In this document: one piece after another, positions 10,205-20,200 of the stretch | Numbering within the stretch: the stretch's first letter is position 1 | Layout: each line of letters starts with the position of its first letter | Origin: Rhizophagus sp. LPA8_4_AMF | Taxonomy: Eukaryota > Glomeromycota > Glomeromycetes > Glomerales > Glomeraceae | Assembly (NCBI GenBank): GCA_021464525.1 | Contig: JADRCO010000974.1 | Coordinates: forward strand, 1 to 24,013 | Direction of reading: 5' to 3' | Length of the DNA: 24,013 nucleotides | Made by a program: the position numbers and the translations under genes | The notes under the pieces: model-generated | Database searches by the model: none | Told to the model about the DNA's origin: nothing | What the model saw: the letters and a program-made list of their open reading frames with translations, nothing else

Positions 10205-10950
10205 TGCTCATGCTTCATTTTTGTTACTGTAATAGTGACGCAGATAAATAATGGTCTTTGCAAAGAAGATCAAATAGGTATTCAGACAGTTAATACAAAA
10301 AAAGAAGGAATTTTTGTTAATAAAATTATTTAAGTGAATGATTGGGTGTAAAGTATGTAAAAGAATTCAATGAGGTATTAAAAAACATATTATAAGAGAA
10401 AAAATAATAAGAAAACATGATTGAAATCCGAATAAGATTAATCAAGAATTAAGTAAAGATGAAACAACCGAAAAGAAAGAAAAGCAGTTTGTAGGTGCTC
10501 ATAAAGCTAATCACTATTATAGAGATATTAAAAGAGATCAACAAATTTTTGAACGAATGATGGCAGTAGATCATTTTAATGATTTTGAAAATTCTAATTT
10601 TGATATTTTGATGGTTCATAATCCCTATAAAAATGAAATATGTTAAATTCGGTTTATATTTGTGTTCATGTGTAAAAAACGTCTAAAAAAAGCACCATTT
10701 TTCTGATTTATTACAAAAAAACAAAAATCAAACAAAATGGTGCTTTTTTAGACATTTATTACACATGAGTATAAATATAAACCAAATTTAACACATTCCG
10801 TTTTTATAGAAAATCTATTACTAGAGAGAACAATAATTTGATAAAAATATTACTGAAATAATACAGATGACTGATGAATCATTTGAAAAGAAGGTGACGA
10901 AGAGTTTAATAAATAAACGGGCAACGGAATTTGAGGATAGAGTCAAATGA
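10205..10950 (+). pseudogene. Decayed gene of unknown family, interrupted by a foldback element
   Basis: Several successive stretches translate into convincing protein sequence. They include GLCKEDQIGIQTVNTKKEGI (about 10250-10310), YVKEFNEVLKNIL (about 10353-10393), QFVGAHKANHYYRDIKRDQQ (about 10489-10548, running on to 10625) and, beyond the element at 10625-10809, MTDESFEKKVTKSLINKRAT (10867-10926). They follow one another in the same direction but are broken several times, so the gene is dead. I do not recognise the family; it could be a host gene or a protein of a mobile element. The foldback element sits inside it and replaces its local sequence. Confidence 0.5.
10625..10809. mobile_element. 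Foldback (hairpin) MITE of 185 bp
   Basis: Arms 10625-10701 and 10734-10809 are inverted copies with few mismatches, around a 32-nt AT-rich loop. The arms share CTATAAAAA at the tips, GGTTTATATTT in the middle and AAAAAAGCACCATTTT at the loop side. Almost the whole element is palindromic, so its transcript would form a long hairpin. The tips resemble those of the elements at 9721 and 15008 (CCTATAAA). No target duplication longer than a possible TA is clear. Confidence 0.8.
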
Positions 10951-11625
10951 AAAAGAATACATAATTAACATAATAAATTAAAATGGTTAATAGTTAAGAC
11001 CGACTTTACCTCGAAAGAGTGTAGTAAAATAAGTTAGGTCGTACAAAATAAATCACGTGCTTTTAGTTTGGAAAAATTTACAGTTAATAATAAATTTGAT
11101 AATATAATGTTCGCATTATATAGTTTCTCATTGTGCATATTAGTTGTTATGAGAACTAAAGTAGCTACGAGTTACGACGTTGCAAAAAATGACGATGGAT
11201 ATAGGTAGATAAAATGGATTTGTTATTAGATTTATCTAATTGTATAACGAAGACTCTAAGTATTTCTTTATATATTTTTCTTTTTAAAAAAAATTTTTTA
11301 GAGAGGTTAATTTTAAATTAATTTTCGGCCATAATCCGTGAAGAAAAAATTTTCATGGATAATTTAATGAAATTGAATAATAGCGTCACTACCAATTTTA
11401 TACGTCAATCGAAAGTGATAAAAAAAGAAAAGATTGTAAACTATCAGTAATGAAATTAACAATAAAACAATATTTTTATTTACGAGTTCAATCAAAGGGA
11501 TTATAATAATATTAATGCCTAATTAGTAACGCTCCGTAATATTCGTATTATCCTGATATTTATTGTTAATAAATACAAACTCACACATATCCCTCCCATC
11601 TCCTCTTTAAATTTTCGGTACATAT
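10951..11625. other. Intergenic DNA, no gene seen
   Basis: AT-rich. Short GC-richer words occur at about 11150-11200. No reading frame, RNA gene or repeat is supported. Confidence 0.5.
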
Positions 11626-11704
11626 TCGTCCAATGGACGACTTGTCGAATGATCAAATTGTTCATTATACAATTTGTCAATTGGACAATTTGTTCATTGG
11701 ATGA
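11626..11704. repeat. Cluster of nested short palindromes (TTGTCCAAT type)
   Basis: Three palindromes lie close together: TCGTCCAATGGACGA at 11626-11640, CAAATTGT/ACAATTTG at 11654-11661 and 11669-11676, and TTGTCAATTGGACAA at 11674-11688. They are followed by another half-unit, TTCATTGGATGAT. All are variants of one core, (T)TGTCCAATGGACAA. This is a low-complexity repeat; its function is unknown. Confidence 0.6.
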
Positions 11705-12193
11705 TATTATCCTTCTAGCCCATTAACTAATCATTTAGATAGCAGTAGATGCTTGATATAAATAACTATAAATTAAACATAACACTAAAAGTATAAAAAT
11801 TTCAATATTATAAAACACTATAAACCCTAATAAAATAATCTAAAGGTTTATATACCGAAGTCTATTAATAGTAAACAGATAGATCGAATCAAGTTTGAGA
11901 GTTCGAGATAAGGTACAGATTAAAATGGAGCTTACTCGTAAATTATACATTCATAATGAAAAAAATTGGTAATAAAGGAATATTTAACGTAAAATAAATA
12001 TAAATGTAGTTGTTGAATCTAAGATATTTGTTCTTGATAATAAAATATTACTCCCACACACAATCCCTGCAATGAGTTTTTTCCTTAAAATAACTTATTT
12101 AAAAGAACAAATCACAAGTTGATAATGGAAAGGAAAATGCAGACATAATTCCATCTGCTTGATAATTTACTTGATGACTTATTTTTTATACTG
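11705..12193. other. Intergenic DNA downstream of the 12239-14239 gene
   Basis: AT-rich and without a supported gene. The part next to the gene would hold its 3' untranslated region. Confidence 0.5.
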
Positions 12194-12238
12194 TTATTGC
12201 TATTAATAAAAAAAATCCATTTTAGTAAAACATAAATA

Positions 12239-14239
12239 CTACATAAAAATTAAATGACGATATAAATTTACCTTACAGTGATATACAATACATTCAACAT
12301 TATTTTCATTTTTTGATAATCCCAATGTTTTGTTCTTACAAAAAGAACAAGTTTTAGCACAATTGCAATCAACATATTTTATTTTAATTTGCTTAATCTT
12401 TTGATTCAAAAAAAATGGCTTATAATTATTACCATTTGATGATAAGTATAAGCTAACATATTTTGGGTTTAAACCACTAGATTGTGAATGAAAATCAATG
12501 AATAGCTTCTTTTTCAATCTATTATACTTAAAAGAAAGTAATTCATAATTACTAGGAGTAGGATTATTCAAAATTAAAAGAGTATGAAAAGTAAATTCAG
12601 GTAAATTAACGTATCTATTTGTTTTTAAACAATAAGAGAATGTGTGTATTTCTAATTCATTATCTACTTGAGCTTTGCAAAATTTATGTCCAATAACAAG
12701 AGAGTTGTTTGAATTAAAATCATTTAATATAGGAATTCCAAAGAAAGGAATATTTTCTGATATTAAATCACACTTAGGTGCAAGTTTCATACTATAAAAA
12801 TCACAATTATTTTGTGAATTGAAAGAATCTTTAATTACTTCAACCTTGATAATATTTGGAAGAATAAAATTAAAATCTAAATCAATACCGACAACCATTA
12901 TTTTAATTTTCAATTTGAATTTACGTGGTTGAAATCTTTTTTGGACACCATGAATTATAATTCTTGGTTTTACTGGCTTCTGTTCTTCCACTACTTTTGG
13001 TCTAAGGATTTGACAACTAAAAAAAACATTTTTTGAATTTCCAGTATCAACAACTGCCGCAAAGATATCACAACCAGCTTCTTCATTTAAAATAACATCT
13101 AAGACATTTTGCGGTAATTTTAATTCAAAATTTCGATATCTTCCAGGCTCATTTAAATAATAATCACAATCTTTAATACACGTATAAAGAATTTTTTTTC
13201 CAATTGTCTCAAAAGGTTTTTTACGTAAATCATCAGGTAAAAGGTGAAAAATATTAATAGGATTTTTAAATTCAATGCAGTCCCAACTTTGATGGTCAAT
13301 TAAAGATTCGATCCAGGCTCTTTCATCAAAATTTTCATCATCAGGATGCTTTCCTCCAAGTATTCTCATGTGATTGAAACTATAAAATTTTGATTTTCCT
13401 TCTGAATTACTAAATTCATATCCTACTTTGAGTTTCGGCAAAGGTCCAACACTTATATCTGCAGAATCTTTTTTAGATTCATCAATAGAACTTTCTGAAA
13501 ACATTTTAATATCTTTAAAATAGACTCTTCCTCCCAAAATAATTTCAGATGGAATGAAATGACCATATTCTTCGGTAATTTTCCTATATTCTTCTGGATC
13601 ATCAGGATTTACATTCCTTACCACCTTAATAAATTCTTCAGTTGGAGTTAAATATTTACTAAATTTTAATGACACTTTTCCAAGCTCTGTATATTTATAA
13701 CTTGATTTAATTTCATCATTGAAGTTTTCTTTATGTGAATCTTCAATTGATAATCCTAGCTCTACAAAATTTTGTACATTAAGATCACTACTAAAAAATA
13801 AATTTGTTTTCTTCATCCAATCTTCTTTTGATTCAAATTCAAGATGATCTTTTTTATACCCTTCAGCATTAATTTCAGTTAATTCACAATCATTCATTAT
13901 AAATGCTCTTTTATTAGCTTTCTTAATTCCATCAAAACTCATAGTACGTCCATAATCTAGTTTATAATTATCATTAAAGACGTTCCAACACGGTTTTTTT
14001 AATAAATATAAAATCCGTTGGTCATTATCGACTGTCATAATATCTTTTAAAATAAAATCAATTTCATTTTCGTATTCTATTCTAGCGAACTCATCGTTTT
14101 TTTTTTCTAAAAAAAGTAACGTATTATCAATGACGTTACTATTATTACGAATATCGGATAAGCTATCCTCTAAATTTAATTTTTTTAAAATAATATGTTC
14201 TCCTATAATTTGAATAAATACCTTTTTTTTGGAAGACAT
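12239..14239 (-). CDS. Stand-alone protein with the domain family shared by the two Sel1 genes
   Basis: About 666 residues. I start at the second ATG (14239, MSSKKK…), which has A at -3; the ATG at 14263 adds only MFVLFFFE in a poor context. Residues 1-65 (VFIQIIGEHIILKKLNLEDS…) have the feel of a ubiquitin-like fold, which is only an impression. A well-conserved-looking block follows (DYGRTMSF, NKRAFIMNDCELTEI). Then comes E-Y-G-H-F-I-P-S-E-I-I-L-G-G at about 224-237, the same motif found twice in each of the two neighbouring giant proteins. The segment after it (AWIESLIDHQSWDCIEFKNP and on to VVDTGNSKNVFF) matches their C-termini in order. The motif distantly recalls the MACPF signature (YGTH…GG). 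A cysteine-rich tail (CNCAKTCSFC…C…C) could bind zinc. A donor AAG|GTAAAT at 12272/12271 with an acceptor at 12200 (72-bp intron) would replace the last ten residues with one and end at 12194. Function unknown. Confidence 0.85.
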   Translation of the reverse strand: MSSKKKVFIQIIGEHIILKKLNLEDSLSDIRNNSNVIDNTLLFLEKKNDEFARIEYENEIDFILKDIMTVDNDQRILYLLKKPCWNVFNDNYKLDYGRTMSFDGIKKANKRAFIMNDCELTEINAEGYKKDHLEFESKEDWMKKTNLFFSSDLNVQNFVELGLSIEDSHKENFNDEIKSSYKYTELGKVSLKFSKYLTPTEEFIKVVRNVNPDDPEEYRKITEEYGHFIPSEIILGGRVYFKDIKMFSESSIDESKKDSADISVGPLPKLKVGYEFSNSEGKSKFYSFNHMRILGGKHPDDENFDERAWIESLIDHQSWDCIEFKNPINIFHLLPDDLRKKPFETIGKKILYTCIKDCDYYLNEPGRYRNFELKLPQNVLDVILNEEAGCDIFAAVVDTGNSKNVFFSCQILRPKVVEEQKPVKPRIIIHGVQKRFQPRKFKLKIKIMVVGIDLDFNFILPNIIKVEVIKDSFNSQNNCDFYSMKLAPKCDLISENIPFFGIPILNDFNSNNSLVIGHKFCKAQVDNELEIHTFSYCLKTNRYVNLPEFTFHTLLILNNPTPSNYELLSFKYNRLKKKLFIDFHSQSSGLNPKYVSLYLSSNGNNYKPFFLNQKIKQIKIKYVDCNCAKTCSFCKNKTLGLSKNENNVECIVYHCKVNLYRHLIFM

Positions 14240-14263
14240 TTCAAAAAAAAATAAAACGAACAT

Positions 14264-15007
14264 ATAATAATTGCGTGAATTTTATATGTGTAACAAGCAT
14301 TTATTTACGTTGTTAAAAAGTTTCCCAACTTGTAACTGGTAACAAAGAATTGTAGTACATAAAATGTTGTACCACTTTAACTTTTTGATAACCTAGTTCC
14401 AATTCCAATTTAAATTTGTGCTTATATGTTTATACTAGTATTTTATGATTTTTTCAATGATATGTGACAAGTGGAGATAAATTTCCTGTTGCTATAGAAG
14501 TAAATTAAAACTGTATACTTGGTTAAAAAATAAAGTTTTGGTACTTATAGTGGATGGATGTACAAAAAAAAAAAATTCTTTTGCCTCAGGAATGTTACAC
14601 ATTGCACAGATTTTAATTGCTCAATTCTTATGCAATTTTAAGCCTCATCATCAATGATGATCGACAGGTTGTGTAATTCAATATTTCCTAATAAGCTAGA
14701 CAAAAAACCCACCGTGCCACATAACACAACTAATGTAACACAAACATTTAAACGTGATACGGAGTTAACTCTAATTTTTACCAATAAAATAAATATTCCA
14801 AAATTAAAGACTGATATTTTATATTGCTTACAACATCCGAAGATCTGTAATAAAATATCTATCACAATAGTATCACAATGCCTGTCTAAGACTATGGCTC
14901 ACCGTATCCAAACGCGTTTATCTTGAAATTGTCCCAATGGAATTCAGGGCTGCTGCGGCGTAAAAGTGAGAAGAGAAAGTTTGAAAAGCGGTTTGAGAAA
15001 CTTCTGT
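14264..15007. other. Intergenic DNA upstream of the 12239-14239 gene
   Basis: It should contain that gene's promoter. At 14590-15000 the DNA is somewhat richer in GC, and overlapping open frames of 75 and 90 codons exist on opposite strands. Neither has a convincing protein composition, so I call no gene. The stretch may be an old, unrecognised insertion. Confidence 0.45.
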
Positions 15008-15205
15008 CCTATAAAGAATTTTATCCAAATATTTCCATTATTTCCCCGTGGCTTCCGTAAAACTTCCGTGAAAGTGATACATTCACGGATATCCGTGTTA
15101 GAGTGATGAAAGTTTCCATGATTTAAGACTAATAACTCCATGAAAATGATACGTTCACGGAAAAATCATGGAAATATAAAACACGAATCAACATTTTTTA
15201 TAGGG
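15008..15205. mobile_element. Small non-autonomous element, copy 2 of a dispersed family
   Basis: It starts CCTATAAAGAATTTTATCC and ends ACATTTTTTATAGGG: short inverted ends like those at 9721-9940. Internal near-palindromes are TCCGTGAA…TTCACGGA at 15065-15089 and TCCATGAA…TTCACGGA at 15137-15161, both with a GATAC core that also occurs in copy 1 (9871-9893). It is non-coding and about 198 bp. The two copies are diverged, so neither looks very recent. Confidence 0.65.
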
Positions 15206-15589
15206 CTGGTGAGACTGCGCAGGTAAGAATAGTGACTTGTTTTTCTTTTCCTTTGTTATTAGCGGGAGCGTGTTTGAGTCAGAACTCAATATAACGAGTC
15301 CTCTGTTCAGGTAATTTGGGCCATTGTATCAAATATTCGATAAGTCATATTTTTATTATACCGATTTATAGGTTAAAAAATATAAAAATTCGGTATACTC
15401 AAAGATATATATCATAAAATCATATTATATCGTTTTAAAATGTTTATGGTATCAATACAATAGAAACTTTTAGCCATGTTTATTTAGGCCATTCCCAATT
15501 AATTTTTAGTTTAATATCCTACTTCCCCTATTTTTGAAATTTTAAAAGTAATTTAAACACATAAGTTCACCTATGTTTAAAGCACATAT
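15206..15589. other. Intergenic DNA, no gene seen
   Basis: AT-rich, with one GC-richer patch at 15262-15305. Nothing is supported. Confidence 0.45.
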
Positions 15590-15830
15590 TGTGACTGAAA
15601 TTGAAATTTTACTGAATTTAAAATTCAGATACGGGAATATCTGGAAAAGTTAACTGAAATTTAAATTCAGATACTTGAAGATCGTATCTGAATTTAAATT
15701 TCAATTAAATTGGAATTTTATATACAAGGTTGTCTGAAATTAAAATATCTAAATTTAAATTTCAGATAAAATTGGAATTTCAGATACGAAGCTATCTAAA
15801 ATTAAAATATCTGAATTTTAGTTTTCAAAA
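15590..15830. repeat. Repeat cluster built on CTGAATTTAAATTCAG
   Basis: The palindromic core TGAATTTAAATTCA and variants recur about six times, spaced by TCAGATAC-like words. The best pair is a perfect 20-bp inverted repeat: TGAAATTTAAATTCAGATAC at 15655-15674 and its reverse complement at 15684-15703, around a 9-nt loop. It may be a decayed nested foldback element or a locally expanded satellite. Confidence 0.7.
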
Positions 15831-15984
15831 TTTATGAAATTGATGTTGCAATAACAACCATTAAAAAAACACAAACCAAACGGCCATAATTATCATGGAA
15901 GATCGACAAAAAAAATTTCTTTTTAGGATCTTGGGTAACACACTATCTCAAAAAGGAAATTTAGTTGTCAATCTTTCATGATAA

Positions 15985-16095
15985 ATTATAGCCGTTGATT
16001 TTTTGTGCGAGCATCACAAAAATTTTAAATCTAATTCTGCTATAATTAAGCTTCCAATTTATAAGCTATTAGAGTTATCCAAATTTTTTAAATAA
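15985..16095 (+). pseudogene. Short protein-like relic, unknown family
   Basis: 36 codons without a start translate to …VDFLCEHHKNFKSNSAIIK… and end with a stop at 16093. The composition is protein-like, but the stretch is short and no family is recognised. It could be chance. Confidence 0.18.
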
Positions 16096-16750
16096 TGTAA
16101 TATATGGGCTAGTGATCGCAAGCATAATTGTTTCTTAAATATAATTATTACTTATCCATTTAAAAATATATTAATATCTCATAATGTAAATTATATAAAA
16201 AACTACTTTCACTGTTACGATTTTGTTACACTAATTTACGACACAAATATAATTGCCGGTATCTATAAATTAGAATTATCTATTTAAAATATTTATTTCT
16301 TTTTGAAAACTAAAAATTAATTATAGGTTATAATTAGCGCATACTTATAACATAAAACTATAATTTTTTATAAAAGGATTTCGGAAATAAATAAGAAATA
16401 AAATAATAATCATTTATTAATTGTTTATTTATACGTTAACTTTGTGACAATAAATTATAATATTATTAGAAAATTTTTGGACTTTAGATAAAATTAATCA
16501 GGATGATCATTGGATTCATAATACTTACATTATGATTCTAAATATATTTTAGAGTACTTTATAATTGTGAATTTTTTTTAGCACAGTCTACATTATGAGT
16601 AATTATTGTATGAGTTCCTAATAATGTTATGATATGGCACGAAACTTAGATTCATTATGATAGAAATGATAATTTAGCAAATTATTACTTGGCTTTAAAA
16701 GTCTATGAATAAACCACGATTGATTTAATTTCAACAAACATTTTTATAAA
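16096..16750. other. Intergenic DNA, no gene seen
   Basis: Very AT-rich. No reading frame, RNA gene or clear repeat is supported on either strand. Confidence 0.5.
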
Positions 16751-16930
16751 ATGGGTGCTTAGGGTACTTGGGACATGCAATTTGAATGCTACCATATAAT
16801 ACACTTTTGACGAAGTATTCCTTCTCATATTCCTTTGAGAGAAGGAGATACAGTACTATTTAAGTTAGCTGCTATTTTAGATAAAGCTGGGCAACTTATA
16901 CGGTGGTTTAAATTAATAAATTTTTTTTAA
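16751..16930 (+). pseudogene. Broken protein-coding relic, unknown family
   Basis: One frame gives convincing protein pieces, GTWDMQFECYHIIHF and then RSIPSHIPLREGDTVLFKLA followed by AILDKAGQLIRWFKL. It is interrupted more than once and has no further coding flanks. The composition differs clearly from random translation of the AT-rich surroundings. I cannot name the family; a host gene fragment or a piece of a mobile-element protein are both possible. Confidence 0.4.
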
Positions 16931-17201
16931 AAAAATCTTTTATTAAATCATTTAACTCTGATAAGGTAAAACATAAATACTAAAAAAAATACATTAAATA
17001 GGAAAAAATAAAATATACTGTACGTAAATAATATTTGATTATCATGGCGAAGCAGAGATCAAGGCTTATTTTACAATTTTAACTACTGATAGACTTTTTA
17101 ACTAATTTTTTAATTACGTTATTCAGAAAATATCAATCAGACATAACAAATATTACTAATATTACTTAACAAGAGTACTATTAATTTCATTGATTCCAGT
17201 T

Positions 17202-20200
17202 TCAAATTAAAATATTTTCGTTAACAAAATTATCATTGGTTAATATATATCCAGTTAAATCTAACGAGTGATATCCTTCTTTGTTATCAATCATTAAATT
17301 TTTGTAATTTGAACATAGAACACAAACATGTAAGTCAATATTAATAGCTTTCTCAGTATAATTGCCTAAATCCATACTTGATTCATTGAAAGATGATTTG
17401 GTTATTTGAAAATAAATTCGATCATGTGTCCACCTAACTAGTTTGATAATATTATTAGGCTCGTAATTTGTTGATATATAGTATGCATGCACAAAAATTG
17501 TGTATCCCCAAGATAATGAAAAAGAAGTTTTAATAAGATAATTTGATTTTTCAGATTGAAAAGCAATAGATTCTTTAATACATTCAACTTGAAACTCTCT
17601 ATTACTTGGACTAAAAACTAATGATTCTGAAGGTTTTTCAACAATCATCCATAGAATGCAACATTCTTTTATACTGACACTTGTTTCTTCTAACCTTTTT
17701 ATCATAGCAAAAAATCCATTAAAGTCATATGACCCAAAGTTAACATAAATTCCTTCTAATTTTGAATTTTTATTTGAGATAATGGATCCAAATACTTCAT
17801 AATCTTCAGCTGCTAATGATGGTTCAATATTTATACGCTTGTAATGCTTAACATTATTATCATATAAATCTTTTAAATCAGTAATTCCTGTCATCAATAT
17901 TCTATAATTACCTTTTAATATACTTTCAATTTTCTTTTGTTGTTCCTCTTTGAGAATTTTATAAAGAGGATCAATATTATCAAATTCGATAATTTCCAAA
18001 TCATTCGGATTTTGAACCCAATCAGATAAATTATCTTTCTCAATAATTTTACCTTTTGGTGTTAAAAGATATGAAATATTTAACTTGTCTAAACGTGATT
18101 TTAATGATTCTGTTCCTATATTGATGGTCTCAGATGTGAAAGAAGCTGGCAAAATGTTTTTAAGAGATCTTCCAAAAACAATTCTTTGTGGAAATAAGTG
18201 ACCATATTCATTGAATATATCTTGTAAAGCTTTTAATGGTTTCATACTATTAAGTGCTTCTTCTATAATGGTTTCAAACTCTTGTGTAGGCTTTATATCA
18301 CCTTTATTTAGAAGAATTTCATATTGTTCACATTTAATTAGAACATGCGTATAATCTCCATAATTTTTAACATTATTACTTTTAATAAATGGAAAGGAGC
18401 TTAAATTATTTAGTGAAAAAATGTTATTAGAGATTAAAATAACTTCTAATTTTGTTAAAGGTTTGATAATTTTCAGATAATTCTTAACATTTGAACTAAT
18501 TTCAGGAACTTTAATAAAATTGATAGCGATTTTCTTGCTAATTTTTATCTCACAATTTTTGTTAATTATTAATCCTTGAAAAAGATGAAAATCTCCAGTC
18601 CAGCCTGCTAAATTATCATATCCTGCATCTCCAATCCACTCTTCTATACTTAAATCTTTAGAGCTAGAAACATTTGATTGCATTTTATCTAAAAAATCAT
18701 TTACTGGCAATGTAGTTTGATTTTTTAATTGAGAAACAGGAATGAGATTATCATAAGAGATTACAAATATTCTTTTCTCTTCCACTTGATATAAATCGTT
18801 CATCCACTGAACCAACTTTTCATGAGTATTTAACTCTTCTCCATCCAACGTTACAACCTTTGGTAAAAGATTTAAAGTGAATAAATTATTGAACGGAATT
18901 TTTATTGAATATTTAGCTGAATTATATGCGCAGAATAGATAGAATTTTAAAATATCAATTTGTGTTTGAGTAGCTGAATTAAATTCTTTAATAAATAATT
19001 TATTACCAACTAAAATTTTTCTTGCAAAAAGATGGCCATACAATTTGTGCAAATTTTCATCATTATCCACGCATTTTGTAAAAGATTCTGATAAATCACC
19101 ATCATAAATGACTTCAACGATTGGAAAATTTATACATATATCAGATAGTTGTAAAATATTGTCACTACTAGAATTAACTTGGTCATTTATATAAGTATGT
19201 ACAATAGGTTGTCCTTCGTATAAGCTTACATCCAATTCACCATTTTCTGTAAAAACGGCTTGTTTACTAGGCTGTATATTACACTCATCTAAAAATAAAC
19301 CATGGTTTAACTTTAATTGTTGAATTATTTGTTGATGACTTTGATAATTTGTTATAAATTTTGTATTTGAATTAAAATTAGGAATTTTATTTCCATATTC
19401 TACTACTTTTTGATACCAATAAATTGCCTTTGCTAAATCCTTTCCTATATTTACATTTTTCCCATAAAAATATTCAAGTTTATTTTGTGCATTGCTACAT
19501 TCTTGTTTTTCCAATTTTTCGACCCATTCAAATGTTTTACTTTCATCTTTTTCAATATCAATCTGATTTTCATACGAACCTAAATTGTATTGTGTGCTTT
19601 TATTTTCATTTTCTACTATTACTTTATTATCTTTTTTAATATTAGCTTTATAAAAAGGATCAATATTTTCGAACATATTATTATATTCTTGTGTGGCTAA
19701 TTTTTTAAACCATTCAAATGCTTTATCCTTATCTCTATCAATGCCAATTCCATTTTCATAACACAAACCTAAATTATATTGTGCACATTTATCTCCATTT
19801 GCCGCTGCTTCTTGATACCAATAAAAAGCTTTTTCCAAATCTTTTTCTGCATTATCATTTTCGTATAATTCATGAATATTTTGTATAATATCTGCAGCTA
19901 TTATTTTATATAATTCAAATGCTTTTGATTTATTAATTTTAGTTCCAATTCCATTATCAAAACATTTACCAAGTTGAAATTGTGCATTTTTATATTTTTG
20001 TTTAGCTAATTTCTGATATATTTCAAATGCTTTTTCTTCATTTTTTTCCACACCATTACCATCTCTATAAAAATTGCCTAATATATATTGTGCACTTTCA
20101 TTTCCATTTTCTGATGCTTTATTATACCAGTAAATAGCTTTCTTTAAATTTTTTTCTACCTCACCATTTTCATAAAAAAGTCCAAGATTATACTGTGCAA

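Noticed and set aside
10024-10263. Minus-strand frame of 79 codons
   Set aside because: Low-complexity Phe/Ile/Leu translation, partly antisense to a better protein-like relic on the plus strand.
8870-14450. Shared promoter motif ACTTGTA upstream of two genes
   Set aside because: Similar words occur near 8975 and 14328, but at different distances from the start codons and without extended similarity.
14638-14926. Overlapping frames of 75 and 90 codons on opposite strands
   Set aside because: Neither has convincing composition, conserved pattern or neighbours. Overlap on both strands is typical of chance frames in a slightly GC-richer stretch.
14944-15141. Minus-strand frame of 65 codons
   Set aside because: It lies largely within the repeat element at 15008-15205 and includes its palindromes.
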